A stretch of DNA of 64,000 nt from Mesorhizobium sp. (GTDB lineage: Bacteria > Pseudomonadota > Alphaproteobacteria > Rhizobiales > Rhizobiaceae), in assembly GCA_004020545.1 (NCBI GenBank), contig SAQE01000011.1:26786-90785 (forward strand). The letters are read 5' to 3'. Below, piece after piece: positions 16,440-24,718 of the stretch. The first letter of the stretch is position 1. Every line of letters starts with the position of its first letter. A model generated the notes under the pieces. It worked only from the letters and a program-made list of their open reading frames with translations. It was not told where the DNA came from and searched no databases. The translations under genes were made by a program, and so were the position numbers.

Positions 16440-16653
16440 GCTGCGTCTCCTTCCAAAATCAGGCGGTCGGAACGTTTACAACGAACCGCGTCGAGCCGTC
16501 CATGAAAGCCGCCGACCCTTTCGGCGGCAGGCTTTATGCGTCGGGAACTTCGACTTGAAGTGTAGAATTGTCCACGCCCCTGCCCTGCCGGCAATCTCGC
16601 CCTGCGCCGTCTCGCTTGCATGGCCCACAAGCCGAATTGCATAACTCGTCTCC

Positions 16654-17097
16654 ATGGCTGCCGAAATCTCCGACCGGATATCCGCTTTCGTCGAAGCGCT
16701 TCCATTGAAACCGGGACTTCGCGTCCTGGAGATCGGATGCGGCCCTGGCGTTGCCGCCCGTGCCGTTGCTCGCCGTATCGGCTACGGCTTCATTCTGGCC
16801 ATCGACCGTTCGAAGAAGGCCATCCGCCTGGCGCGGGCCGGATCTGCCGATGAGATGGCTTTGGGTCGTCTTGATTTCCGGCATGTGGCAATCGAGGATT
16901 TCGCGCTGAATCCTGGCGAGGCTCTTTTCGACGTCGCCTTCGCCATGCGGGTCGGGGCGCTCGACGGGCGTCACCCCGAGGCCCGCCGGGCGGCATTGGC
17001 GCGCATCAAGGCGGCCCTGAAGCCACATGGCAGGCTCTTCATTGACGGCGGCGATCCATTGAAGGAGGTCGATTTGGTCCGCGGCCTGCCGTCCTAG
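16654..17097 (+). CDS. Class I SAM-dependent methyltransferase, short form
   Basis: A 147-residue protein with a Rossmann methyltransferase core. Motif I is VLEIGCGPGVAARAVA, followed by the acidic ILAIDRSKKAI loop, the DVAFAMRVGALDG motif IV region and a short C-terminal strand (GRLFIDGGDP). It lacks the usual C-terminal extension, so it may be a minimal enzyme. The substrate is unknown. I see no strong Shine-Dalgarno, so the start is uncertain. Its stop overlaps the stop of the convergent gene at 17094 within a CTAG. Confidence 0.75.
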   Translation: MAAEISDRISAFVEALPLKPGLRVLEIGCGPGVAARAVARRIGYGFILAIDRSKKAIRLARAGSADEMALGRLDFRHVAIEDFALNPGEALFDVAFAMRVGALDGRHPEARRAALARIKAALKPHGRLFIDGGDPLKEVDLVRGLPS

Positions 17098-17504
17098 AAA
17101 AATCCATCGAGAAACGCCGCTGTCTCGTCCGACACGCCGACGATCTTGTTTGTCGCCTGGCGATAGAATTTGAAGTTGAGCTCGGTCTCGGGCCGGCCGT
17201 CCTTCCAATCCTTGAACCGCTTGAGATCGTCTCGGCCCAATCGCCGCGCGACCAATGCGGTACGGCGGATCGAAATGCTGACGCGCGGCGTCTGCCGATC
17301 GAGGTCAAGTTTCCTGGGGACGGCCTCGGAAGACGTGACCACGCCACGCGCGACAAGCCCCTGCCCGCCTTCGTTCTCGCTGGCGAACACGAAGATGGTG
17401 TCGCCTTCGGCGATATGCTTGCCGCCATACATGGTTTTCTGCGCGGCGAAGGTGAATGTCTCCGCCTGCGGATCCGTGACCTCGGCCTTGATCGCGAACG
17501 CCAT
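17094..17504 (-). CDS. Conserved-looking hypothetical protein
   Basis: A 136-residue soluble protein beginning MAFAIKAEVTDPQ. It contains TMYGGKHIAEGDTIFVFASE, a GLVARGVVTSSE strand and a C-terminal ETELNFKFYRQATNKIVG segment. The order of a strand with a GDTIFVF motif followed by a GLVARGVV strand recalls small beta-barrel folds of the PUA/EVE type, but I cannot assign it with confidence. It follows the aldose-epimerase gene by 14 bp on the same strand, so the two are probably co-transcribed. A longer frame upstream overlaps the epimerase and is not used. Confidence 0.7.
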   Translation of the reverse strand: MAFAIKAEVTDPQAETFTFAAQKTMYGGKHIAEGDTIFVFASENEGGQGLVARGVVTSSEAVPRKLDLDRQTPRVSISIRRTALVARRLGRDDLKRFKDWKDGRPETELNFKFYRQATNKIVGVSDETAAFLDGFF

Positions 17505-17518
17505 GGCTTTGACGGCTC

Positions 17519-18391
17519 TCAGCCCAGACCGATCTGATAGCTCAGGGTCCGCTTGGCGCCCGGCGGGATCAGCATCACGCCCGGTTTGTCGGCGAATTCG
17601 CCGTCGAAATCGATAGGGCTTGCAGTGCCATGCCAGGGCTCGATGCACAGGAACGGCGCGCCGCCCGGCTTGGACCAGATGCCCAGTTCGTTGAAGCCCT
17701 GCCATGACATTTCGATCGCCGGCCCACGCTCCGCTGCATAGCGGACGCTGGTGCTGGCCGGCCGGTCCAGGATGACCGCGTCATCGTCGAACAGTTTTTC
17801 AGCGAGCGTGAGCGTCTTGCCTCTGATGGGCGTGGGTTGCGGCGCTGGCAGCAGCAGACCGTCCTTCAGGCGGCGGATCGGCGCTGGTTCATCATCGGCA
17901 AAGGTCAGCCGGTAAGCTTCCTTGGCCAATTCCGGCAGCAGCGGCCAGTTGAAGGCCGGGTGGGCGCCGACCGAGGCCGGCAACACCTCATCGCCTGTGT
18001 TGGTAACCTCGAAGGTCACGCCAAGCTGCCGGGGTGCGAGGTTGTAGCTCACGGCCAGGCGGAAAGGGAATGGGTAGTGGGCACGGGTCCCGGCGTCGTC
18101 GGTCAGGACCAGCGTGCAGAAGGAAGGCCCCTGCTCCGCCCAGGCAAAGCGCCTGTCGCGGGCGAAACCGTGCTGCGTCATCGGATAATTCTGCCCGCCA
18201 TGACGCAATTGATCGTCCTTGAGCCGGCCGACGATCGGAAACAGGATCGGAGACTGGCGCCTCCAGGCGGGACCTGCCTGCCACAACAGCTCCGTGCCCT
18301 CTCCATCGCGCAGGGAAACCAGTTCGGCCCCCTGCCCGACGATGGTTGCCGAGATGCCGTCACCGTGAAGTGTCAGGCTATCCTGTTCCAT
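17519..18391 (-). CDS. Aldose 1-epimerase family protein
   Basis: A 290-residue galactose-mutarotase-like protein. Typical elements are the GAELVSLRDGEGTELLWQ strand at the N-terminus, SPILFPIVGRL, the catalytic-region HGFARDRRF, GAHPAFNWPL and the C-terminal CIEPWHG with the family's catalytic Glu. These enzymes interconvert sugar anomers, and this subgroup (YphB/LacX-like) has poorly defined substrates. It forms a two-gene unit with the downstream hypothetical gene. Confidence 0.88.
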   Translation of the reverse strand: MEQDSLTLHGDGISATIVGQGAELVSLRDGEGTELLWQAGPAWRRQSPILFPIVGRLKDDQLRHGGQNYPMTQHGFARDRRFAWAEQGPSFCTLVLTDDAGTRAHYPFPFRLAVSYNLAPRQLGVTFEVTNTGDEVLPASVGAHPAFNWPLLPELAKEAYRLTFADDEPAPIRRLKDGLLLPAPQPTPIRGKTLTLAEKLFDDDAVILDRPASTSVRYAAERGPAIEMSWQGFNELGIWSKPGGAPFLCIEPWHGTASPIDFDGEFADKPGVMLIPPGAKRTLSYQIGLG

Positions 18392-18500
18392 GCGTCCTCG
18401 CGGCTGGCCGATGTGCCCCCGCAGGCTAGCAAAAGGCCTTGCGTGAACTCAAGGGCAGAGGGTCGCGCGGCGTCTCACAGAACTGCGGTGAGCGCCGCCC

Positions 18501-18540
18501 CAAAAGAGCCGTGGCCGGAGGTTTTCCTCTGGCCACGGCT
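18501..18540 (-). terminator. Strong intrinsic terminator of the Bax-inhibitor-like gene
   Basis: AGCCGTGGCC (18507-18516) pairs perfectly with GGCCACGGCT (18531-18540), with an inner GAGG/CCTC stem and a TTTT loop. On the - strand the hairpin is followed by CTCTTTTG. It lies 31 bp after the stop of the gene at 18572. Confidence 0.85.
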
Positions 18541-18571
18541 TCGTTCGAAATGTTGCCTGATACGGCCCGGA

Positions 18572-19288
18572 CTACTCGCGCTCGCCGGTGAAATTCAACA
18601 ATAGCTGGAAGATGTTGATGAAGTTCAGATAGAGCGAGAAGGCGCCGAAGACGGCGAGCTTCTGCTGCGATTCCGCGTCGAAATTCTCGGCATACTGCTC
18701 CTTGATCGTCTGCGTATCCCAGGCGGTCAGGCCGATGAAGACGGCGATGCCGATCACCGAGATGGCGAACTGCAGCGCGGTCGAGCCGAGGAACAGGTTG
18801 ACCAGGCTGGCTATCACCACGCCGATCAGGCCCATGATCAGGAAGGACGAGAACTGCGTCAGGTCGCGCCTGGTTGTGTAGCCATAGAGGCTGGTGGCGC
18901 CGAACATCGTCGCGGCGATGAAGAAGGTGCGCGCGATGCTGGTGCCGGTGAACACCAGGAACACGGAGGCGAGCGACAGGCCCATGACGGCGCAGAAGGC
19001 CCAGAACATGGCCTGCGCGCTTGCCGCCGACATCGTCTGCATCTTGAACGAGAAGAGCATGACGAAGGCGAGCGGCGCCAGCATCACAACCCATTTCAGC
19101 GGGCTGGAGAAGATCGGCACATAGAGCGCCGGCGTCGAGGCCAGGGCGAAGGCGACGAGACCGGTGACGACGAGGCCGAGGCCCATATAGTTGTAGACGC
19201 GCAGCATGTGCCGGCGCAGGCTCTCGTCATAGACCGCGCCGGCCCGGACGCCGGCGCCCATTCGGTATCCCAGATTGGGGCTGTTCAT
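18572..19288 (-). CDS. Bax inhibitor-1/YccA family membrane protein
   Basis: A 238-residue integral membrane protein with about seven hydrophobic segments. The family-typical features are MGLGLVVTGLVAFALAS near the N-terminus and the C-terminal SLYLNFINIFQLLLNFTG ending. Homologues (YccA, YbhL, TMBIM) are ion-leak or protease-modulating inner-membrane proteins. The N-terminal ~35 residues are cytoplasmic and polar. The gene is monocistronic with its own terminator. Confidence 0.93.
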   Translation of the reverse strand: MNSPNLGYRMGAGVRAGAVYDESLRRHMLRVYNYMGLGLVVTGLVAFALASTPALYVPIFSSPLKWVVMLAPLAFVMLFSFKMQTMSAASAQAMFWAFCAVMGLSLASVFLVFTGTSIARTFFIAATMFGATSLYGYTTRRDLTQFSSFLIMGLIGVVIASLVNLFLGSTALQFAISVIGIAVFIGLTAWDTQTIKEQYAENFDAESQQKLAVFGAFSLYLNFINIFQLLLNFTGERE

Positions 19289-19326
19289 TTGGGTTCTCCT
19301 TGGTTGGATCGGTTTGATTGGGCGTT

Positions 19327-20097
19327 TCAGTAAAGCGTTCGGGCCAGCTTTTCGGCGGCCCGGTCGAGATCGCCGGCATCGCCTCGTCCGACGACGGCGT
19401 AGGCCACCTCGCCGATCTGGAAATAGGCGGATGAGATATCGCCCGAGGGCGCGACCGTCGGTTTCACCACGTCGAACGTGCCCGGCCTGATGGCGAACAG
19501 CGACACCAGGCCGAGGTCCTTCGTCTCGACCGCCATCTCGACGCTCGGCCCGAAACGCGACGGATAGATCTGCACGTCTCGTATCTTCCAGTCATCGGGA
19601 AGCGAGGGCATGACGATCGCTGTCGCGGCGCGGATTTCGTCGGCATTGTAATTTGGCGCTTCGGCCTGAGATGGCATCGTCTCGCGCACCAGCGTCGTCC
19701 GGTGCGCGCTCACCGCTTCCTTGACATAGGCGGGCGGCTGCGTCGAGGCGACAACCTTGGTCACCGCGATCGACCCGAAGAAGCCGTTCGCGAGCCAGCC
19801 CGCCGCCACCAGCACGGCGGCCGCCGCGGCCCGCTGCAGCACGGACAGGACACGATCTCGGGCAAGCGCCCTCTCCAGCCGGCGCGCCGCCTGGGTCGTT
19901 GCCGGGCGCGCCATGCCGCTTGGCCTGGCCAGCGCCACGCGCAACTCGTCGCGCGTTCTGAGATCGGACATCACCCGCGCAGCCACCTCGGGACGGGCGG
20001 ACAGGAACGCCTCGACCTCGATGCGGCGGGCAACGTCGAGCTGATCGTCGACATAGGCGTCGAGATCGGCATCGGTCACGGGATCAATAGTGGTCAT
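19327..20097 (-). CDS. Membrane anti-sigma factor
   Basis: A 256-residue single-pass protein. The N-terminal ~80 residues are a cytoplasmic helical domain (DADLDAYVDDQLDVARRIEV, FLSARPEVAARV) typical of anti-sigma domains. A membrane segment lies at about 88-108 (AAAAAVLVAAGWLANGFFG) and the C-terminal ~145 residues are periplasmic. I see no HxxxCxxC zinc motif. The start overlaps the ECF sigma stop by 4 bp (ATGA), so the two proteins are probably made in a fixed ratio. It is likely to hold the sigma factor until an envelope signal arrives; the signal is unknown. Confidence 0.85.
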   Translation of the reverse strand: MTTIDPVTDADLDAYVDDQLDVARRIEVEAFLSARPEVAARVMSDLRTRDELRVALARPSGMARPATTQAARRLERALARDRVLSVLQRAAAAAVLVAAGWLANGFFGSIAVTKVVASTQPPAYVKEAVSAHRTTLVRETMPSQAEAPNYNADEIRAATAIVMPSLPDDWKIRDVQIYPSRFGPSVEMAVETKDLGLVSLFAIRPGTFDVVKPTVAPSGDISSAYFQIGEVAYAVVGRGDAGDLDRAAEKLARTLY

Positions 20098-20645
20098 GAC
20101 TCGTCTCCCACGATCCTGAGATGGCTCCTGGCTTTCGCCGAAGCGCCCTCCTCCATCTCGCGCAGCGCGGCACGCGCGCGGCCGATGCGCGACATCAACG
20201 TTCCGAGCGGCACGCCGCTGACTTCCGCTGCCTGGGCGTAGCTCAGCCCTTCGATGGCGACGAGATGCAGGGCGGAGCGTTGTTCTTCAGGTAGCGACAG
20301 AAAGGCTTCCCGCACCTGCGAGAGGCGCACCGAATGATCCTGCGGCGCGGGTGTGCTGATATCGGCAAGTTGTCCGGCCTGCTTGATGCGCGCGGCTTCC
20401 GACCGGCGCGCGCGCACGCCGTCGATGAAGATGTTGTGCACGATCGCGAGCAGCCAGGCGCGCAAATTGCCGCCCGAGCGAAAGGTGCTGCGCCGCTCAT
20501 AGGCGCGCACCAGCGCATCATGGATCAGATCCTCCGCATCGGCGCTGTCGCGCGTCAGCGAGCGCGCGTAGCGCCGCAGCGACCCCAACTGCCCGACAAT
20601 ATCGAAGCGTGCCATCGACCGTTTCATGCCCTGTTTACGGAGCAT
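20094..20645 (-). CDS. ECF RNA polymerase sigma factor
   Basis: A sigma-70 family ECF factor of 183 residues from the ATG at 20645; ATGs at 20627 and 20615 are equally possible starts. Region 2 is seen as YARSLTRDSADAEDLIHDAL and RAWLLAIVHNIFID. Region 4 is seen as LPEEQRSALHLVAIEGLSY followed by the helix-turn-helix AQAAEVSGVPLGTLMSRIGR. It is co-transcribed with the downstream anti-sigma gene. Whether it autoregulates cannot be read from the upstream DNA, which lacks an obvious GGAAC-type -35 box. Confidence 0.92.
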   Translation of the reverse strand: MLRKQGMKRSMARFDIVGQLGSLRRYARSLTRDSADAEDLIHDALVRAYERRSTFRSGGNLRAWLLAIVHNIFIDGVRARRSEAARIKQAGQLADISTPAPQDHSVRLSQVREAFLSLPEEQRSALHLVAIEGLSYAQAAEVSGVPLGTLMSRIGRARAALREMEEGASAKARSHLRIVGDES

Positions 20646-20647
20646 GT

Positions 20648-20663
20648 GGGGACTTTAATCCCC
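20648..20663. promoter_or_regulatory. Imperfect palindrome just upstream of the ECF sigma gene
   Basis: GGGGA-CTTTAA-TCCCC has perfect 5-bp outer arms. It touches the first possible ATG of the sigma gene, so it could be an operator or a leader hairpin. Confidence 0.3.
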
Positions 20664-20840
20664 GCCCGCCGCTTTCTTTTGCGATCACGGGACACGCCAC
20701 CGACCGAAGACTTTGCCAGGTCGCCGGCTCGCCAGCCGTCCAGATGCCGACGCTTGTCCGCTCTCAGACATGGCGAACGGAAACTGCTGGCGCGGCGCGG
20801 CCGATTTGCGTATCACTCCGCCGCCATTGGAGCCTCATCG

Positions 20841-22025
20841 ATGTTCGAAAACCTGCAGCCCGCGCCCGCCGACAAGATCCTCGCCCTGATCGGCCTCTAC
20901 CGCGCCGATACGCGCCCCGGCAAGGTCGACCTCGGCGTCGGCGTCTACAAGGACCGGGACGGCAAAACACCGGTGATGCGCGCCGTGCGCGAGGCGGAGA
21001 AGCGCCTGCTCGCAAGCCAGGACACCAAGACCTATCTCGGCCTTGCCGGCGATACCGGCTTCAACGCCGCGATGATCAAGCTTGCCTTCAGCGAGAAGGC
21101 CGATTTTTCGCGTATTCGCGCAGCACAGGCGCCGGGCGGATCGGGCGCGCTCCGACTGGTGGCCGAGCTTCTGCAGCGCACGCGTCCCGGCGCGACGGTC
21201 TGGCTGTCCGATCCGACCTGGCCGAACCACCTGCCGGTGATGCGTGCCGCCGGCCTGCAGGTGCGCGACTATCCCTATTTCGACGCCGCGTCGGGCGCCG
21301 TGCGCTTCGACGACATGGTGGCGGCGCTCAAGACCGCCAACAGCGGCGATATCGTGTTGCTGCATGGCTGCTGCCACAACCCGACGGGCGCCAATCTCGA
21401 TGCCGCGCAGTGGGCCAAGGTCGCCGACGTGCTGCTCGAGCGCGGCCTGCTGCCCTTCGTCGACATCGCTTACCAGGGTTTCGGCGAAGGCCTCGACGCC
21501 GATGCCGCCGGACTGCGGCTGCTGGCCGACAAGGTCCCGGAAATGGTCGTCGCGTCGAGCTGCTCGAAGAATTTCGCTGTCTATCGCGACCGCGTCGGCG
21601 CCGCGATGATCATGGCCAAGGACGGCGCGCAAGCGGATGTGGCGATGAGCCAGATGCTGGCGGCGGCCCGAGCGCTCTATTCGATGCCGCCGGACCATGG
21701 CGCGGCGGCCGTGCGCATGGTGCTGGAAGACGCCTCGCTCAAGAGGGACTGGGAAGCTGAGCTCGAAGAAATGCGGCTGCGCATGCTCAGGCTGCGCGTC
21801 GCTTTCGCCGAGGCGTTGCGCCGGCAGTCCAACTCCGACCGCTTCGATTTCGTCGCCAGCCATCGCGGCATGTTTTCCCGCCTCGGGCTGACGGAAGCCC
21901 AAGTCGAGCGCCTGCGTACCGAGCATGCCGTCTATATGGTGGGCGACAGCCGCATCAATGTGGCCGGCCTACCGGAGGACGGCATGGACGATCTCGCCAA
22001 GGCGATCGTCTCGGTTCTCGACTGA
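20841..22025 (+). CDS. tyrB: Aromatic/aspartate aminotransferase (class I)
   Basis: A 394-residue PLP-dependent transaminase of fold type I. The start MFENLQPAPADKILALIGLY is characteristic of the TyrB/AspC group, with an upstream GGAG. Substrate and cofactor segments include GVGVYKDRDGKTPV, GGSGALR, the HNPTGAN loop, DIAYQGFGEG and the PLP lysine in SSCSKNFAVYRDRVG. It converts aromatic or dicarboxylic amino acids with 2-oxoglutarate. The gene stands alone, divergent from the sigma/anti-sigma pair. The symbol is by family resemblance; aspC is the alternative. Confidence 0.9.
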   Translation: MFENLQPAPADKILALIGLYRADTRPGKVDLGVGVYKDRDGKTPVMRAVREAEKRLLASQDTKTYLGLAGDTGFNAAMIKLAFSEKADFSRIRAAQAPGGSGALRLVAELLQRTRPGATVWLSDPTWPNHLPVMRAAGLQVRDYPYFDAASGAVRFDDMVAALKTANSGDIVLLHGCCHNPTGANLDAAQWAKVADVLLERGLLPFVDIAYQGFGEGLDADAAGLRLLADKVPEMVVASSCSKNFAVYRDRVGAAMIMAKDGAQADVAMSQMLAAARALYSMPPDHGAAAVRMVLEDASLKRDWEAELEEMRLRMLRLRVAFAEALRRQSNSDRFDFVASHRGMFSRLGLTEAQVERLRTEHAVYMVGDSRINVAGLPEDGMDDLAKAIVSVLD

Positions 22026-22107
22026 AGGTCCGCGCAACTGTGGACAATAGGCTTTTGCGGGCCGGCGGGATTGGCCGCCTGCCGCTGCGCGCGCTAGGGT
22101 TCACGGC

Positions 22108-22932
22108 ATGAAACCCTCGAAGGACATTTCCCGGCTGATCGAGATCATGGCGGCGCTGAGAGCGCCAAAGACCGGCTGCCCATGGGATATCGAGCAGAAT
22201 TTCTCGACCATCGCGCCCTACACGATCGAGGAAGCCTATGAGGTGGCGGACGCGATCGCGCGGGGTGATCTCGACGATCTGCGCGAGGAACTGGGCGACC
22301 TCTTGCTGCAGGTCGTCTATCATGCGCAGATGGCCGAGGAAGCCGGCGAGTTCGCGTTCGGCGACGTCGTCGAGGCCATCACCACCAAGATGATCCGCCG
22401 CCATCCGCATGTCTTCGGCGACGAGGAAGCGCGCAGCGCCGGCATGGCCAAGGGCATGTGGGAGAAGATCAAGTCGGCGGAGAAGGCCGACAAGCGCAAC
22501 GCCCGCATCTTGCGCGGCCTCGACCCGGAGGACCACGGCAAGGGCTATCTCGACGGTGTGCCGGTTGCGCTGCCTGCCCTGACCCGTGCACTCAAGCTGC
22601 AGGAGAAAGCGGCCCGCGTCGGTTTCGACTGGAGCGAGGCGGCGCCGATCCTCGACAAAATCGAGGAAGAGATCGGCGAGTTGCGCGAGGCGCTCGCCAC
22701 GGGTGATGCAGCGCCGATCAAGGACGAGTTCGGCGACATGCTGTTTGCCGTCGTCAACCTCGGCCGCCATTTGAAGCTCGATGCCGAAGCCGCGCTCAGC
22801 GGCACCAACGAGAAATTCCGCTCGCGATTCCACTATGTCGAGCAAGCTCTGGAGGCCGCGGGCAGTACGCTTGAGAGAGCGACGCTGGACGAGATGGAAG
22901 CGCTCTGGCAGCAGGCCAAAAGCGCAAAATAA
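22108..22932 (+). CDS. mazG: Nucleoside triphosphate pyrophosphohydrolase
   Basis: A 274-residue MazG with two tandem MazG domains. The N-terminal one is complete (CPWDIEQNFSTIAPYTIEEA followed by the EExxE-type metal site and DLLLQVVYHAQMAEE). The C-terminal one holds the catalytic helices EEEIGELREAL and DEFGDMLFAVVNLGRHLKLD. It hydrolyses NTPs and dNTPs and removes aberrant nucleotides or lowers (p)ppGpp. It is convergent with hflX, with an 8-bp gap. Confidence 0.95.
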   Translation: MKPSKDISRLIEIMAALRAPKTGCPWDIEQNFSTIAPYTIEEAYEVADAIARGDLDDLREELGDLLLQVVYHAQMAEEAGEFAFGDVVEAITTKMIRRHPHVFGDEEARSAGMAKGMWEKIKSAEKADKRNARILRGLDPEDHGKGYLDGVPVALPALTRALKLQEKAARVGFDWSEAAPILDKIEEEIGELREALATGDAAPIKDEFGDMLFAVVNLGRHLKLDAEAALSGTNEKFRSRFHYVEQALEAAGSTLERATLDEMEALWQQAKSAK

Positions 22933-22940
22933 GCAGCAGG

Positions 22941-24329
22941 TTAACTGCCTGTCTTGCGGTGCAGCCTGCTCTCGATTTCCTGCCTGGCGCTGTGCGTCGC
23001 CGTCAGTGAGATGGTGACGCTGCCGTCCTCATTGTCGGTCCGTGAGACGACATCGCCGTTGCGGTAGAGCCAGTCGACCTGGCCGAGCTGGGCCGGGCTC
23101 AGCGTCACCGTCATCGTCTCAAGCTCACCCGACACTCTGGTCTCGATGAGCGCTTTCAGCGCGTCGATCCCCTCGCCGGTCGCCGCCGATATCGCGATCG
23201 GCGGCGCCTTGCCGCCGGCGCTCCCGGCCAGCAGGCGCTCGCGATTGCCTTCGTCGAGCAGATCGATCTTGTTCCACACCTCGATCACGCGGCCGGTGTC
23301 AGCGGCATCGACGCCGAGATCGCCAAGGATGCGCTCGACATCCTCGGCTTGCGCGGCAGTGTCGGGATCGGAAATGTCGCGCAGGTGCAGCACGAGGTCG
23401 GCCTCGACGACCTCTTCCAGCGTCGCCCGGAAGGCCGCAACCAGATGCGTCGGCAGGTCGGAGATGAAGCCCACTGTATCCGACAGGATGATCGGCGTGC
23501 CATGAGGCAGGCGCACGCGGCGCAGTGTCGGGTCAAGCGTGGCGAACAGCATGTCCTCGGCGAGAACCCCTGCCCCGGTCATCCGGTTGAACAGGGTCGA
23601 CTTTCCGGCATTGGTGTAGCCGACGATCGCCACGACCGGAAATGGCACCTTCTTGCGCTTGGCCCGATGCAGGTCGCGCGTGCGGCGAACCGTCTCCAGC
23701 TCATGTTTCAGCTTGGTGATCTTGTCTTGCAGGATGCGCCGGTCGGACTCGATCTGCGTTTCACCGGGGCCGCCGAGAAAACCGGCGCCGCCGCGTTGCC
23801 GTTCGAGGTGGGTCCAGCTCCGCACCAGCCGGCCCTTCTGGTAGTTGAGATGCGCCAGTTCGACCTGCAGTGTGCCTTCCTTGGTCCGCGCGCGCTCGCC
23901 GAAGATTTCGAGAATCAGCCCGGTGCGGTCGAGCACCTTGGCGTTGAGTTCCTTTTCCAGATTGCGCTGCTGCACCGGCGTCAGCGGGTGGTCGACGATG
24001 ACCAGTTCCGCCTTGCGCTCCTTCACGATGTCGGCGAACTCCGCCACCTTGCCGCTGCCGAGCAGCGTCGCCGGGCGAGGGTCGGCGACCGTCACCACCG
24101 CGGTGTGGACCGGATTGAGATCGATGGCGCTGGCAAGGCCGACCGCCTCGTCGTGGCGGGCATCGGCCGAGCGACTCAGGCGCGGGCGGCTCGAATCGTC
24201 TTCACCGCGCGGCTGGCGCGTAAGCACCGGCACGATGACAACCGTCCGGGTCGGATCCTTGGCTTCCGGCCCGAGCTGGTGTCCCTGTTTTCCGCGAACG
24301 CTGCGGTCCGCGTCCTTTTCACGTGCCAA
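22941..24329 (-). CDS. hflX: GTPase HflX
   Basis: A 462-residue GTPase. The HflX domain ends in the glycine-rich GPGETQIESDRRILQDKI, then the G domain shows G1 GYTNAGKSTLFN, G3 DTVGFISDLP and G4 NKIDLLD. HflX splits stalled or heat-damaged ribosomes. The frame begins with TTG directly after the hfq stop, which would be an unusual but well-placed start; later in-frame starts are possible. The hfq-hflX pair is a conserved unit, here downstream of ntrYX and dat. Confidence 0.94.
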   Translation of the reverse strand: MAREKDADRSVRGKQGHQLGPEAKDPTRTVVIVPVLTRQPRGEDDSSRPRLSRSADARHDEAVGLASAIDLNPVHTAVVTVADPRPATLLGSGKVAEFADIVKERKAELVIVDHPLTPVQQRNLEKELNAKVLDRTGLILEIFGERARTKEGTLQVELAHLNYQKGRLVRSWTHLERQRGGAGFLGGPGETQIESDRRILQDKITKLKHELETVRRTRDLHRAKRKKVPFPVVAIVGYTNAGKSTLFNRMTGAGVLAEDMLFATLDPTLRRVRLPHGTPIILSDTVGFISDLPTHLVAAFRATLEEVVEADLVLHLRDISDPDTAAQAEDVERILGDLGVDAADTGRVIEVWNKIDLLDEGNRERLLAGSAGGKAPPIAISAATGEGIDALKALIETRVSGELETMTVTLSPAQLGQVDWLYRNGDVVSRTDNEDGSVTISLTATHSARQEIESRLHRKTGS

Positions 24330-24575
24330 TCAGGCGCCCTGGCCTTCCTCGCCATCGAACATCTGTACCGGCTGGCTCGGCATGATCGTGGAAATGGCGT
24401 GCTTGTAGACGAGCTGGGAATGCCCGTCGCGCCGCAACAACACACAAAAATTGTCGAACGAAGTGACGACGCCGGTCAGCTTCACGCCGTTGATGAGGAA
24501 GATGGTAAGTGGATTTTTGCTCTTGCGAACTGAATTCAGGAACAGGTCCTGAAGGTTTTGCGATCGTTCCGCCAT
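24330..24575 (-). CDS. hfq: RNA chaperone Hfq
   Basis: An 81-residue Sm-like protein. Sm1 is [19 protein letters not shown] followed by [15 protein letters not shown], and Sm2 contains the YKHAISTI motif. Hfq hexamers bring small RNAs and mRNAs together. It is the obvious partner if the RNA candidates near 57.5 kb are real. A 143-bp gap separates it from the aminotransferase gene upstream, and hflX starts at its stop. Confidence 0.98.
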   Translation of the reverse strand: MAERSQNLQDLFLNSVRKSKNPLTIFLINGVKLTGVVTSFDNFCVLLRRDGHSQLVYKHAISTIMPSQPVQMFDGEEGQGA

Positions 24576-24718
24576 TGTTTTTGTCTTTCGCCGATCCCCT
24601 TCGGTCTGCGGGCCAATGCGCCAAATTACGCGGCGCCTGTCAAGCCAGCAAACCCCCTCTTGCCGTCAGCGCGGCAAGCAGAACGAGATAGTTGAGGTTC
24701 ATTCCACCTTTGCGGTTA

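Noticed and set aside
23644-23658. TGGCAC-N4-TTGC resembling a sigma-54 promoter
   Set aside because: The spacer is one base too short and it lies inside hflX on the antisense strand.
23349-24533. Long + strand frame opposite hflX and hfq
   Set aside because: Low-complexity Arg/Ala-rich translation and full overlap with two certain genes.
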